In this document: positions 12,263-22,309 of the stretch, one piece after another
Layout of the letters: the number at the start of each line of letters is the position of its first letter
Numbering within the stretch: position 1 is the first letter of the stretch
Assembly (NCBI RefSeq): GCF_003576645.1
Contig: NC_044917.1
Span: 23,205,859 to 23,269,858, forward strand
DNA from: Ipomoea triloba
Taxonomy: Eukaryota > Streptophyta > Magnoliopsida > Solanales > Convolvulaceae
Reading direction: 5' to 3'
Length of the DNA stretch: 64,000 bases
Made by a program: the position numbers and the translations under genes
Notes under the pieces: model-generated
What the model was told of the DNA's origin: nothing
What the model saw: only the letters and a program-made list of their open reading frames with translations
Database searches by the model: none

Positions 12263-13464
12263 CACGTATATACATGCATCTCAAAGAAAGCAAAAGATTG
12301 TCACCTTTTTTTACTTGGGCGCATGACTTACAACTTGTTTAAAATCTCTATGTTTTAAAAAAAAATCGTGTAAAAGTACACGTATATCCGCACACCTCAA
12401 AGAAAGCAAAAGATTATCAACTTTTTTACGCATATATCCATAGCTCAAACCAAGCAAAAGATTTCCAATTTTTTTAATCTCTCTTTACGTGAGCTGAAGG
12501 TTAATACATACAGAAAAAAAATATTATTCATCTTCCTACTTGATAATTTTTTTTTTCAAAACAGGTTATTGATCAAGTGATCTGTTGCTCATTTGTTTGA
12601 GTCAATTTCGATAGCCGCACTTCTCAAACTGTGAGTTAAAAATTACACCTTTGCACACCTATTTTAATTGTAAAAACTAATTTCTATTCTTACAAAATTA
12701 TTTATATTTATATTCATTTATGCTTATTTATTTATTTATGTCGCATTTAGCCATTTAGGTGGAATTTAGTTTGCTTCTCAGCAAATATTGAGCAAGTTAT
12801 CTACTACTCATTTGTTTAATAATTTAAACCCCTACAACAAACAACAATAAAGACAATTAATTATGAAAGTTCATATATGAATTTCAATAATGCTATGATA
12901 CTTGATACAAATTTAATGCACAAGTCCAAAGTTTACATATAACGTATGGAAGTTAATTCATCATTATTGATATAACAACAGTTATCCCATTAGTAAACAA
13001 AAACATTAGTCTATCAAATAGACAAGAACTAAGCATATAAATTTACCAATTCAAATATGCATTCTAAGATTCTAATAAAATTGATAAAAGAAAAGGAAAC
13101 CGTTATTGAAAAAGATATAGTACAAACTCTAAAAGCATATAAACTCAAAAAACTCACAAGGCATATAATAGAGACTATGAAAGCCAGTCAATCCCAAAAA
13201 ATCATAAATTCAAGATTCAAGTCTTTGACAATTAATAGTATATTAAAAATCCATAAATTCGTAAAACAAAAAAAAAATTTAAGTCAATTTTATTTTATTT
13301 TTTCTTTTTTCATAATTTAAGATTTTCACACTATATTTATGAAGAAACAATCTTCAAAGCACCACATCGGTTTTAAGATTGAAAGGAAAAACTGTATCCG
13401 TATATCCATTCTTCTAATAGATCGCGACAGAAAATAGTAGGAGAGTACTGTAAATAAATCAATN

Positions 13465-14184
13465 AAAATATTTCGAATATAAATGATAAATCCGAAAATA
13501 AAAATATGTAAATGGAAATAGAAAGATCCAAATCGCGTATAACACATTTTCCTTAAAACCGATTCGCTACCTCCCATGTTGCTAGGAGCGTTGTAGTGTC
13601 GGTCTCCCAAGATAAAATGATTAACAATAATATAGTTGAACACTCAACCAATATTATTTTTAGCGAAGTAGAACAAGGAGTCAAGGATTGAACAAAAGGT
13701 TTGTATCTCCTCAACACTCAACTATCTTGGATTATTTAACCACAACTTGTAAATTAATCCAAATAGTAATACAAATAGAAGGGATTCACTACCTTAAATT
13801 ATTCAACCATAGCTTGTGAATTAATCCAAGTAATAATAAAAAGAAAGAAAATTTGAACAAGAGATTTCCACTTATTTCTCTCTTTTCTGCCGAAAATGAA
13901 GAGAAAACCATTTGTTTCTCTTCTTTCATTTCCCCACGGCAGCTTCTCTCTTTCTCCTCGTTAATCCCTCTATCTCTCTTCTCTTCTCCTTATTTTTTCT
14001 TCTAACATAACCCATATAGATAAATATGATGGATTCTAGCTAGCAAGAAAGACAAGAGAATAAGACAAAAAAATTTTTTGAATGGAGTCAAGCTTTGGAG
14101 ATGGTGATCCGGCGTGGGAAGAACTCAAAGGAAAGAGGGAGACAAAACATTCCCCATTCCAACAATTCCATCTTTCCACCGAAA

Positions 14185-14231
<47 letters not shown>

Positions 14232-15600
14232 TTTAAAAAAATAATAATACTAATAATAATAATAATATAATAATAATAATAATATATTATAACATTTTCA
14301 CATTTTTTTTACCTACAATTAAAACTGCTCACTAGCAAGCATTAAGTTTGTGAATAGCTAAAAGATCTGCCACAGAATAACGACAAGATTATCATTAATC
14401 ATATGTTAAAAAAAAATTACGATTAATCACAACAAATTAACCGTCAACAATAAGCAAATCATATTCAATCACAACAATATTCAGAACCAAATCATAACTT
14501 CATTTTGAGAGATCAAATCATAAAATCATCTCCATTAACAATAATAAAAGAAAAAGAAAATATTAATTAAACAAAATTAAATGAGTCAACTAGAGCAATA
14601 ATACCTTAGTCGCGTAGAGGTTTAGAGGCAGTAGAGTACTCACTGAGCAGGTTGATCGCTGTCGTGGTCTCATGGAGCAGGACTGGTGGAGGACTCGCTT
14701 TTCGCCACGCCCGTTGGTGAGATTCGCTGGTCGAGGTCTGCGTCTGTGAGAATGAGAGAACTAAATCGCACTTTTGTGAGAGCGCGAGATATGCCGTGAG
14801 CGTTCATTGACCGTGAGAGTGAGAGTGAGAGAGTTAGGCTTATACATGGAAAATTTCTTGAAATATATACAAATATGCCTATTCCTTTGGAATCACCGCC
14901 AGTGACCTTCGTTTGACCGTCAAGGCGACGGCGGAGCTACGCTTGCTCGACCGGCGAGACGGGCCTAACAAATTGGTGATTGTTCGGATCAACTGCTTAG
15001 TTCGGGACTTTGGCATGCGTTGACGATAATGTGCGTTGGCGGATCAGGCCTGCCTACTCACTTTAAGCGGTGTCATCGGCGCTGAAGGATCAGGCCTGTC
15101 TCCTATCTGGCCTTAACTCTGGATGGTTGAGGTTGTTGAAATGTCGGTACTAGGGCTTGGCAATAGCGATTAGTGTTCTTGCTTCCCACTATCGACCCGA
15201 CTGGCGACCTCTCTCTCCTAGCGGTCTGCATTTCTCTCTCTCTCTCCTAGCGGTCGGCATTTGTCTCTCTTCCTTTGCAGTTATCTCCGTTGAATGTGGA
15301 TATCTATAGAAAGGATATGGCTAAAGAATGAACATGATGAAGGGCAATACTTGGTCGGGTATGGGCCATTTCTACAAGCGTTAGCCATATATTAAAATGG
15401 ACCTATTTTCCTCCTTGGAATAAAAGCATTAGGAAAAAAAATTAAATTCTCACATTATTTTTTTCCAAAAATTATTTCTCACATCATTAAAACACTTAGT
15501 TGTTGTCTTATTGATGTGAAGTAGTCATTTATTGTGTTTTATCACGTTTTCAGTTCTGGGACCTTTCTCTACAACTTTATTCAATGAGTTGTGGTTTTTT
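13465..15600. other. Non-coding stretch, no gene recognised
   Basis: Begins right after the single N at 13464. It holds two similar pieces around 13735 and 13800 (CAACTTGTAAATTAATCCAA / CATAGCTTGTGAATTAATCC), CT-rich tracts at 13870-14010 and 15180-15270, a GA-rich tract near 14810-14840 and a GC-richer part at 14880-15140. I see no coding homology. Confidence 0.5.
14187..14290. repeat. (TAA)n microsatellite
   Basis: Long run of AAT/TAA units with a few interruptions. Confidence 0.95.
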
Positions 15601-15858
15601 ACGTTTGACTTAGTTCAACCATGCAATCCTTTTCGAAAAGCCGTGCACGCTTTACGCCTGAAGAAATTCGTGAGCGTAAAAGAAATAAAAATAAACAATC
15701 ATGGAAACAACTGTCATCACAACAACAAATTCCAAATGAAATGCAATGTTTAAACCCTCAGAACGCGTCTGAACAACCACCACGTCCTTCACCTCTGCCA
15801 TGTAATACAGGTGCTGAACAACTAAATTGATATTAACAATAACTTTATAAATTTTTTT

Positions 15859-16080
15859 ACACTGTACTAATTGTCGTAACTCTTTTTTTTTTCTTTTTTT
15901 ACACTGTACTAATTGTCGTAACTCTTTTTTTTTTCCTGGTTTATTGTACGGTGACATTATTCATCTGTTTTTTTTTCCTGGTTTATTGTACGGTGACATT
16001 ATTCATCTGTGTATGTGCCATTTGGGACAATGCGGTGACATTATTCATCTGTGTATGTGCCATTTGGGACAATGCGCACA
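15859..16080. repeat. Three overlapping duplications, each with 42-bp step
   Basis: ACACTGTACTAATTG at 15859 and 15901, CCTGGTTTATTG at 15935 and 15977, GGTGACATTATTC at 15950, 15992 and 16034. Each copy's tail becomes the head of the next duplication. The same 42-bp step recurs at other loci in the window. Confidence 0.9.
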
Positions 16081-16963
16081 TAAATTCACCAATTATAATC
16101 CTTTGCTTATAAATCCACATAATCTATACATAATGAATGATGAAAGCCATGTCCTCTCATTATTTATTGGTTAACGCCGTGGAACAATAGAACCGTTTGT
16201 GTTGCCTGCTATTCCTGACTGTATTTATTGTGGCGCTAGACGCATTCAGTATGAGCCACCTGCTTTTTGCTGTTGCAAGGGAGAAGTTATACTTGTATCA
16301 AACGAAATGCCTTTGGTGTTGAAAAACCTGTACACTGGAGTTGATGATGCTTCAAAGAATTTTCGTACATGTGTTAGGACTTATAACAACACATTTGCTT
16401 TTACTTCGCTTGGCATTCATCAGTATGATAAAAATCTTTGTAAGCGTAATAAAGGCATATATACGTTCAAAGTTCAAGGGCAAATGTATCATTTTATCAA
16501 TGACTTATTGCCTGATGGTTGTCCGCCGCGCAATTTGCAACTCTATTTTTATGACACTGACCATGAAATTCAAAATCCAGTTGAAAGTGTTGCTAGATTG
16601 GAAGAGAACATTGTCAAAGCTTTGATAGAAGTCATGTCTTGCAATCCATACACAAATTTCTTTAGAAGTCTTAAGGATGTTGTTCACTCTGATGACTTTA
16701 GTATTTTGTTGAACTCTTCACCTTCATTGGATCAAAGACTTTATAATTCGCCAACTGCTTCTCAAGTTGCTGCTGTATGGATTGAAGACTATGATGGAGT
16801 TGAAGATAATAGGAATATTAGGGTATATGCACATTGTGGTCGGTCACAAAATATTCAATACTATTATGGTTGTTATGATCCATTACAATACCCTTTGTTA
16901 TTCCCATTTGGTGATGTTGGATGGCATGAGGGTATTCAAAGAGCCTTGCAATCAAGGAATTTA

Positions 16964-17189
16964 ACGATATTGAGGAGTGCTTCCTACCTTCTCGAAACAC
17001 CGCTTCCTCTGTTCGAATTAGATCATCAACAGATAATTGAGTGTTTGCATTAATAGATAAAGAATTTACAACCTCTTGGTTATGTAAATTCTTTATCTAT
17101 TAATGCCAACACTCAATTATCTGTTGATGATCTAATTCGAACAGAGGAAGCGGTGTTTCGAGAAGGTAGGATGCACTCCTCAATATCGT
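16964..17189. repeat. 107-bp inverted repeat with 12-bp loop inside Rep
   Basis: Arms 16964-17070 and 17083-17189 are reverse complements with very few mismatches (for example GTGCTTCCT against the complement of AGGATGCAC), and the loop is ACCTCTTGGTTA. The right arm fits the Rep protein; the left arm is its mirror and introduces the stop at 17051-17053. Confidence 0.9.
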
Positions 17190-18700
17190 GCAGAGAATAT
17201 TATGCATACAAATTTCAGGTTCGAGCAAGTGATAATTCTCTATTATTACATACTGGAAGATTATTTCAGCAATTTATTGTTGACATATATATTAAAGTTG
17301 AAACAAAAAGGCTAGATTATTTTAGGAAAAAACAACAGTTGTTTAGGTCTGAAAACTTTCAAGGCCTCGTTGATAGCGTTGGAACGGGTGCTGTGTTTGG
17401 TAATGAGGTCGGACGCAGAGTTATTTTGCCATCGTCATTCATTGGAGGTCCTAGAGATATGCGTGGTCGATATATGGATGCAATGTCCCTTGTCCAAAAC
17501 TTTGGCAAACCTGATATATTTTTAACCATGACATGTAACCCTAATTGGCCTGAAATTAAAGGGCTTTTGCAATACAATGACGACGCACAAAAGAGAGGAT
17601 TGCCACATGCTCATTTCCTTATTATTCTAAAAGACAAATGTCATGCAATGTCTCCTTCTTTTGTTGATAATTTTGTATCGGCAGAAATACCAGATAAACA
17701 TCTTCAACCTGCATTGTACGATCTTGTAAAAAAACATATGGTTCATGGTCCTTGTGGTTTTCTTAATCCAAATTGCCCTTGCATGACACAAATGAAATGC
17801 AAATCCGCACCTACTTGTAAAAGTAAATACCCCAAACTATTTAGCGATGCCACTGAGTTTGCTGATGACTCTTACCCTATTTATAAGAGACGCAATACAC
17901 CTTTTTTGGTTCATGTTAAAGGGTTTAATCTTGATAATAGATGGATAGTGCCTTATAATCCCCAGTTATTACTTAAGTTTGAGTGCCATATAAATGTGGA
18001 AGTCTGTGCTAGTATTAAGTCTGTGAAGTACATTTATAAATATATTTACAAAGGCCATGATAGAGTAAGCATGACTTTGAGTGATAACACTGATGATCGT
18101 GTGATTGATGAAATTAAAGAATACCAAAATGCAAGATGGATCTCGCCCCCTGAAGCTGCATGGCGCATATTTGGATTTGCAATTGCAGAGATGAAGCCTG
18201 CTGTTATACAGTTGCAGATACATTTAGAAAACTCACAATATATCAATTTTTATGGCCATGAAAGGATAACCTACATAGTAAGTAGAGAAGAGTCGTCTCG
18301 TACTATGTTAACTGAATTCTTTGCAATGAATCTTTCAAGTGATTTTGCAAGAACTTTGAACTTGCTTTATGTAGAATTCCCTTGCCATTTTGTTTGGTGT
18401 AAGTCAAGCAAGTCTTGGAAACCTCGAAAACGGCTTACAGTTATAGGCAGACTTGTTTCTGTTAATCCAACTGAGGGAGAACGGTATTATCTACGACTGT
18501 TATTAATGAATGTCAGGGCACCAACTTCGTTTGATTGTTTAAGAACTGTCAATGGTCAAATCACTTCATCTTTTCGTGATGCTGCTGAGAAACTAGGATT
18601 ACTTGCAGGAGATTTCATTGTTGAGCCAATGAATACTATGCATATTATGTACCTAGAAAATAATGTTGAATTTTTAAAGGGTTTCGAAAACATGTGGTAA

Positions 18701-19466
18701 CAGTTTAGTTAAGCCATATTTCCGCCATTCCTAACAAACTATTTGTATTTCCGTATTCCATTTCAAAGTGTTTTTCGACATCAATAACTTATCGATCATT
18801 TAAACTTGCAACAAACAACTTTATTTTTGTTTAAATTGAAACTTTATTTATTCTACAAAATTTACAATCTATATCAAGTGGTGCATGATATAGATATTTT
18901 TAAAGTTATATGCTTCAAAGAAGAAAATATTAAAAAAACAAAATATGCTTACACATAATTTTAAAATGGTTTTGATAATTATTACGTAAAATATTAAAGT
19001 AACCATATATACAGTTGTTTTTTTTTGTCCCAAAAATTAAAACTGGAACCCTTAATTACAAGCAAATGTTAAAGTAACAACATATTGAAAAAAACTGAAA
19101 AATATGTTTATACATAATAAACTGTTGGCATTTTTCGAGAAAGGGAGGACAAACCAAGAAAACATAAGCCCATGAATAAGAAATTAAAGTTTCATTGGGT
19201 TAAATTAGTTAATTTGTTACATATTAATGGTACACGTACTTTCAAATTTATACACATCGTAATTTTTTTTAAAAAAATATATGCTCGTTATATTTTAGTC
19301 CTTTGTGAAATCCATTTGAACAGTAAAACTTTGTAAACATTTGCACATAATATTACTTCTAATTCCCTCCCTTCACCTAAAATCGTTAATCCATACACAA
19401 ACAAACTAATTTAGATTGGTCAAAAAATAGAATTATATAGAGTATAATTGCATGATAATTATAAAT
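18701..19466. other. AT-rich spacer, nothing recognised
   Basis: No open frame with recognisable homology. A- and T-runs dominate. It separates the Rep fragment from the 3' end of the first RWP-RK copy. Confidence 0.55.
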
Positions 19467-20062
19467 TTATGTTGTATTATTGGAATCTAGAAAATCATTC
19501 TGTACAAACTCTAACACTTCATCTATTTCTTCAGGCATTAATTCGGAAATATCAGGAAGTGTATGACTTTGCAACGAACTCTTATGAATTGTTGAATTAA
19601 AGTATGACAAGTTTCTATACCTTTTTTTTTTGAGCTATTCCTGTCACATTTGTCTCTAAGTCTTATTGTTGTCTCACCCAACTCAACATTTGGGTTTTGT
19701 ATTATCAATTTTTTCTTATCTTCCAACTCTTCAATCACTCTTTTTAGCTCGCTTTCGTCTTGGATTCCGCCAAATTCCTACAAAATAATTTGTTATTTCT
19801 CCTTAAATAATATAAGGCTGATAAATAAGCATTACTTAATTACCTTGACGTTTTTTAATAACCTCTCCAAACTCACGAGTTTTTGTTGAGGCCAGTACAA
19901 AATTCCTAATTCTTTATNTGAGGCCAGTACAAAATTCCTAATTCTTTATACCTTTTCTTTAAAATTGCTCGACCAACATGTAGTTCATCTGCAGCTTGAT
20001 CAACGGTCATATAAAAATATTTAGAAAGAAATTCTAAAGTTAATGTATTAGGCCAGTACACT
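19467..20062 (-). pseudogene. RWP-RK (RKD-like) gene A, 5'-truncated with frameshift
   Basis: On the minus strand a domain exon (20062 to 19845) reads LSKYFYMTVDQAADELHVG followed by a YWPQ..KL core, the RWP-RK motif of a DNA-binding domain known from NIN-like and RKD transcription factors. It ends at a GTAATT donor. The next exon starts after TTTTGTAG at 19777 (EFGGIQDESELKRVIEELED, a coiled coil). The frame slips in the A/T homopolymer near 19621-19631. Reading on in the other frame gives a tail (PEEIDEVLEFVQND) like gene E, ending at 19467. A single N with a 31-bp duplication (19887-19949) interrupts the RWP core. No first exon is visible. Confidence 0.75.
19887..19949. repeat. 31-bp duplication across a single N (19918)
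   Basis: TGAGGCCAGTACAAAATTCC and the following 11 bases occur at 19887-19917 and 19919-19949 with one N between. It falls inside the RWP-RK core of gene A and corrupts its frame, so the damage may be technical. Confidence 0.85.
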
Positions 20063-20156
20063 TGGCAATCGTGCCAAATTTTAAATCAATTATGTTGGCT
20101 AATTGTCCAAGTGTGACAAAAGTAAAACAGTTAAAAAGTTATTATATGTAAATATA

Positions 20157-21330
20157 GCCCAACCATGAGGTGTTTATGTGAGGTTGTCACAAGCGCAATA
20201 GTTCTTTTTCGGATGTCATTAATCATGCTAAATTTATCCCAAAAAAAAAAACAAATTCACACGCGAAGTTCAAAAGTAAAATGGAATCCTAAAACCATTT
20301 GGTTGATAGATCATTTGTTTGGTTTTCAGCCGAATATAGGAAATAAAGAGATGTTATGATTATAATTTGCTTCTATTTTTTCAAATACTTAAAACTGCAG
20401 TTCATAAGGAACAAGGTAAACATATACTTTACGTATATACCACATCTATAGCTAAGATTATCTCCTTCCATTTTTCAGTGGATGGTTTATACACCACCGT
20501 TGGTGGTTAATATGAATTTTCTATTTCTCAAGTTTTTAACATACCTATATCACTCCGATAATGGATATTATTCCTCACCTGATTTCATTCTTACGTCTCT
20601 CAATTGAACATTTTCGTTATTAGTGAAGAGAATTCTATATTTCACCTTTGATGGTTATTTTTGTTTACATTTGAACGACTTGTTATTGAATTTTCAAGAG
20701 TTCGCACTATAAAACAGGAAATATTTTCATTATTAAAATAATATTAAGTGCAGGAAAGCGACATTGTATCTTCATTCTTAGTTTTTGGGAGAGGATTACC
20801 AGAAACATAAGATGAGCTCGCAAGAGGAGCATAGTAAGAAAGTTCCGTCAAATTTCGATACTTTCTCTTCTTAAAGTATGAAACTTCAAGTTTATTTCTT
20901 TCTATGCCTGATTGAAGATTAGGATCCTTTAACATTTGCTCCCTTTGATTTTCTAGCTTATTTATAATTTCTCTATGATCAGTATTCCCTTGGACATTTT
21001 TTGCTAATCGCTCCAAGGTACGCAGCTTCTTATATGGAAATTCATCAATTCCAACCTTCTTACATATCTTCTTCAAAGAAGCTTCCTTAATCTTTAACTC
21101 TTTCACCGCTTGATTCATAGGCAGATGGAAGTATTTAGAAACCATTTCAAAATTCCAAAGTCCTTTGGATGGTCTGTGGAAGTATTTAGAAACCATTTCA
21201 AAATTCCAAAGTCCTTTGGATGGTCTGGTATCATTCCCTATAACTACGATTGAAATTTCTTCAACATTTACAGCTTTGGTAGTTTCAACATCTGCAACAA
21301 ATATATATATATATACACACACACATATAT
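20157..21330. repeat. Segmental duplication with 26628-27740
   Basis: From the words AGGTTGTCACAAGCGCAATA (20177 and 26650) through the 3' flank and into the RWP-RK exon, the two segments run in parallel with scattered substitutions. They contain the 3' parts of genes B and D, so this records a recent local gene duplication, both copies on the minus strand. Confidence 0.85.
20744..21291 (-). CDS. RWP-RK (RKD-like) gene B, last exon
   Basis: Minus-strand exon starting after a TTTGTTGCAG acceptor (21292-21301) and ending at the stop at 20744. It encodes a short acidic lead, then MVSKYFHLPMNQAVKELKIK, ICKKVGIDEFPYKKLRTLERL and a coiled-coil tail (DHREIINKLENQREQML). This is the RWP-RK domain, which binds DNA in plant RKD factors linked to egg-cell identity. 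The core RWP is altered to EFP, unlike gene D (QWP). A 51-bp in-frame duplication repeats the segment ending MVSKYFH. Its upstream exons appear to be at 24.1-24.4 kb, across a TE-filled intron. Confidence 0.75.
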
Positions 21331-21822
21331 ATTATGAATACAATATATATATATATACACACACACATATATATTATGAATACAACTACAGATAAAGAAG
21401 AACAATAATTACATCTTTATCTGTAGTTGTATACACACATATAACAATAATTACATCTTTATCTGTAGTTGTATACACACATATATCAATAATTACATCT
21501 TTATCTGTAGTTGTATACACACATATATATTATGAATACAACTACAGATAAAGATGAACAATAATTACATCTTTATCTGTAGTCTTTATCTGTAGTTGTA
21601 TACACACATATATATTATGAATACTCTTTATCTGTAGTTGTATACACACATATATATTATGAATACAACTACAGATAAAGAGTATACACACATATATATT
21701 ATGAATACAACTACAGATAAAGATGATACACACATATATATTATGAATACAACTACAGATAAAGATGAACAATAATTACATCTTTATCTGTAGTTGTATT
21801 CATAATATATATATATATATAT
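21297..21822. repeat. (TA)n and stuttered intron repeat
   Basis: Blocks containing ATACACACATATATATTATG, GAATACAACTACAGATAAAG and its reverse complement are shuffled many times, several with steps of exactly 42 bp (21314/21356, 21401/21443/21485, 21584/21626, 21641/21683/21725). In gene D the same intron position has one such block plus a (TA)n run. Inverted copies would form long hairpins if real. Confidence 0.8.
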
Positions 21823-22033
21823 TGATGGATCTCAGCGCTGCACTATGCTTACTTAGTTCTTTGGCTAACTGGTTGCCATATCCTTCCTAAAACCAATTGG
21901 TGATAGGTAGGTGGACTAATACCATTTAACCACATCCCTACATGGTAAGCCACCGGCCAACCTCCCAGCACCTGCATCAACCTTTGATCACCAAGCCCAG
22001 CCAAGCCCAGCTAGGCATGCTACGCGCCCAACA
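21823..22033 (-). mobile_element. TRIM 3' LTR, lacking the 5S promoter block
   Basis: Shares TGATGGATCTCAGCGCTGC and GGTTGCCATATCC with the other LTR but jumps from GCTTACTT straight to AGTTCTTTGG. It thus lacks the 54 bp (22230-22283 in the partner) that holds the 5S A- and C-box-like words. Confidence 0.75.
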
Positions 22034-22057
22034 ATCCCCTCTTGAGACTTGGACTTG

Positions 22058-22196
22058 GCACGACCTACGCCCACATCCCACCTCGCCATCGATTCGAACC
22101 CGTGACCTCGGCTCTGATACCAATTGATGGCACGACCTACGCCCACATCCCACCTCGCCATCGATTCGAACCCGTGACCTCGGCTCTGATACCAAT
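22058..22196. repeat. 72-bp tandem duplication in TRIM internal region
   Basis: GGCACGACCTACGCCCACAT starts at 22057 and again at 22129. Both copies carry the primer-binding site complement GGCTCTGATACCA. Only the second abuts the LTR. Confidence 0.85.
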
Positions 22197-22224
22197 TGAT
22201 GGATCTCAGCGCTGCACTATGCTT

Positions 22225-22288
22225 ACTTCCTAGGGGGTCACCCATCCCGTGACTGCCGGAAGTCAAGCACGCTTAACCACAGAGTTCT
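22225..22288 (-). promoter_or_regulatory. 5S rRNA-derived internal promoter in TRIM LTR
   Basis: On the minus strand GGTTAAGCGTGCTTG (22264-22278) matches the A-box region of plant 5S rRNA, and GGGATGGGTGACC with AGGAAGT (22225-22248) matches the C-box region. The spacing is 5S-like. It is a relic inside the LTR, not a 5S gene: the rest of the 120-nt rRNA does not fit. Confidence 0.75.
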
Positions 22289-22309
22289 TTGGCTAACTGG
22301 TTGCCATAT

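Larger units (their letters stand above)
9601..13463. repeat. 1931-bp exact duplication across a single N (11532)
   Basis: 9601-11531 and 11533-13463 match with a constant offset of 1932, from the middle of the LTR through 1.2 kb of flanking DNA. A lone N marks the join and another N (13464) ends the second copy. The second LTR end is therefore at 12262. Probably one locus represented twice. Confidence 0.88.
15621..18700 (+). pseudogene. Helitron Rep (HUH endonuclease) fragment, helicase part missing
   Basis: Three pieces share homology with plant Helitron Rep/helicase: 15621-15830 (basic N-terminus), 16199-17053 and 17153-18700. Family marks seen are the YPLLFPFG-type block (about 16890), the SCREYYAYKFQVR block (17189-17227), the HUH motif in GLPHAHFLIIL (about 17600), the two catalytic tyrosines in KYIYKYIYKGHD (about 18030) and ISPPEAAWRIFGF (about 18150). 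Rolling-circle nicking and ligation is the known role of this domain. Damage: 42-bp stutters at 15.85-16.08 kb, a hairpin inversion at 16964-17189 that closes the frame, an apparent deletion of several tens of residues just before the HUH motif, and a stop at 18700 before the Pif1-like helicase. No active protein is expected. Confidence 0.85.

Noticed and set aside
21977..22266. Open frames of 60-92 codons with repeated segments
   Set aside because: Shadows of the 72-bp duplication and the 5S-derived part of the TRIM.
22204..22295. A functional 5S rRNA gene
   Set aside because: Only the internal promoter region resembles 5S rRNA, it is inside a TRIM LTR, and the remaining rRNA sequence does not match.
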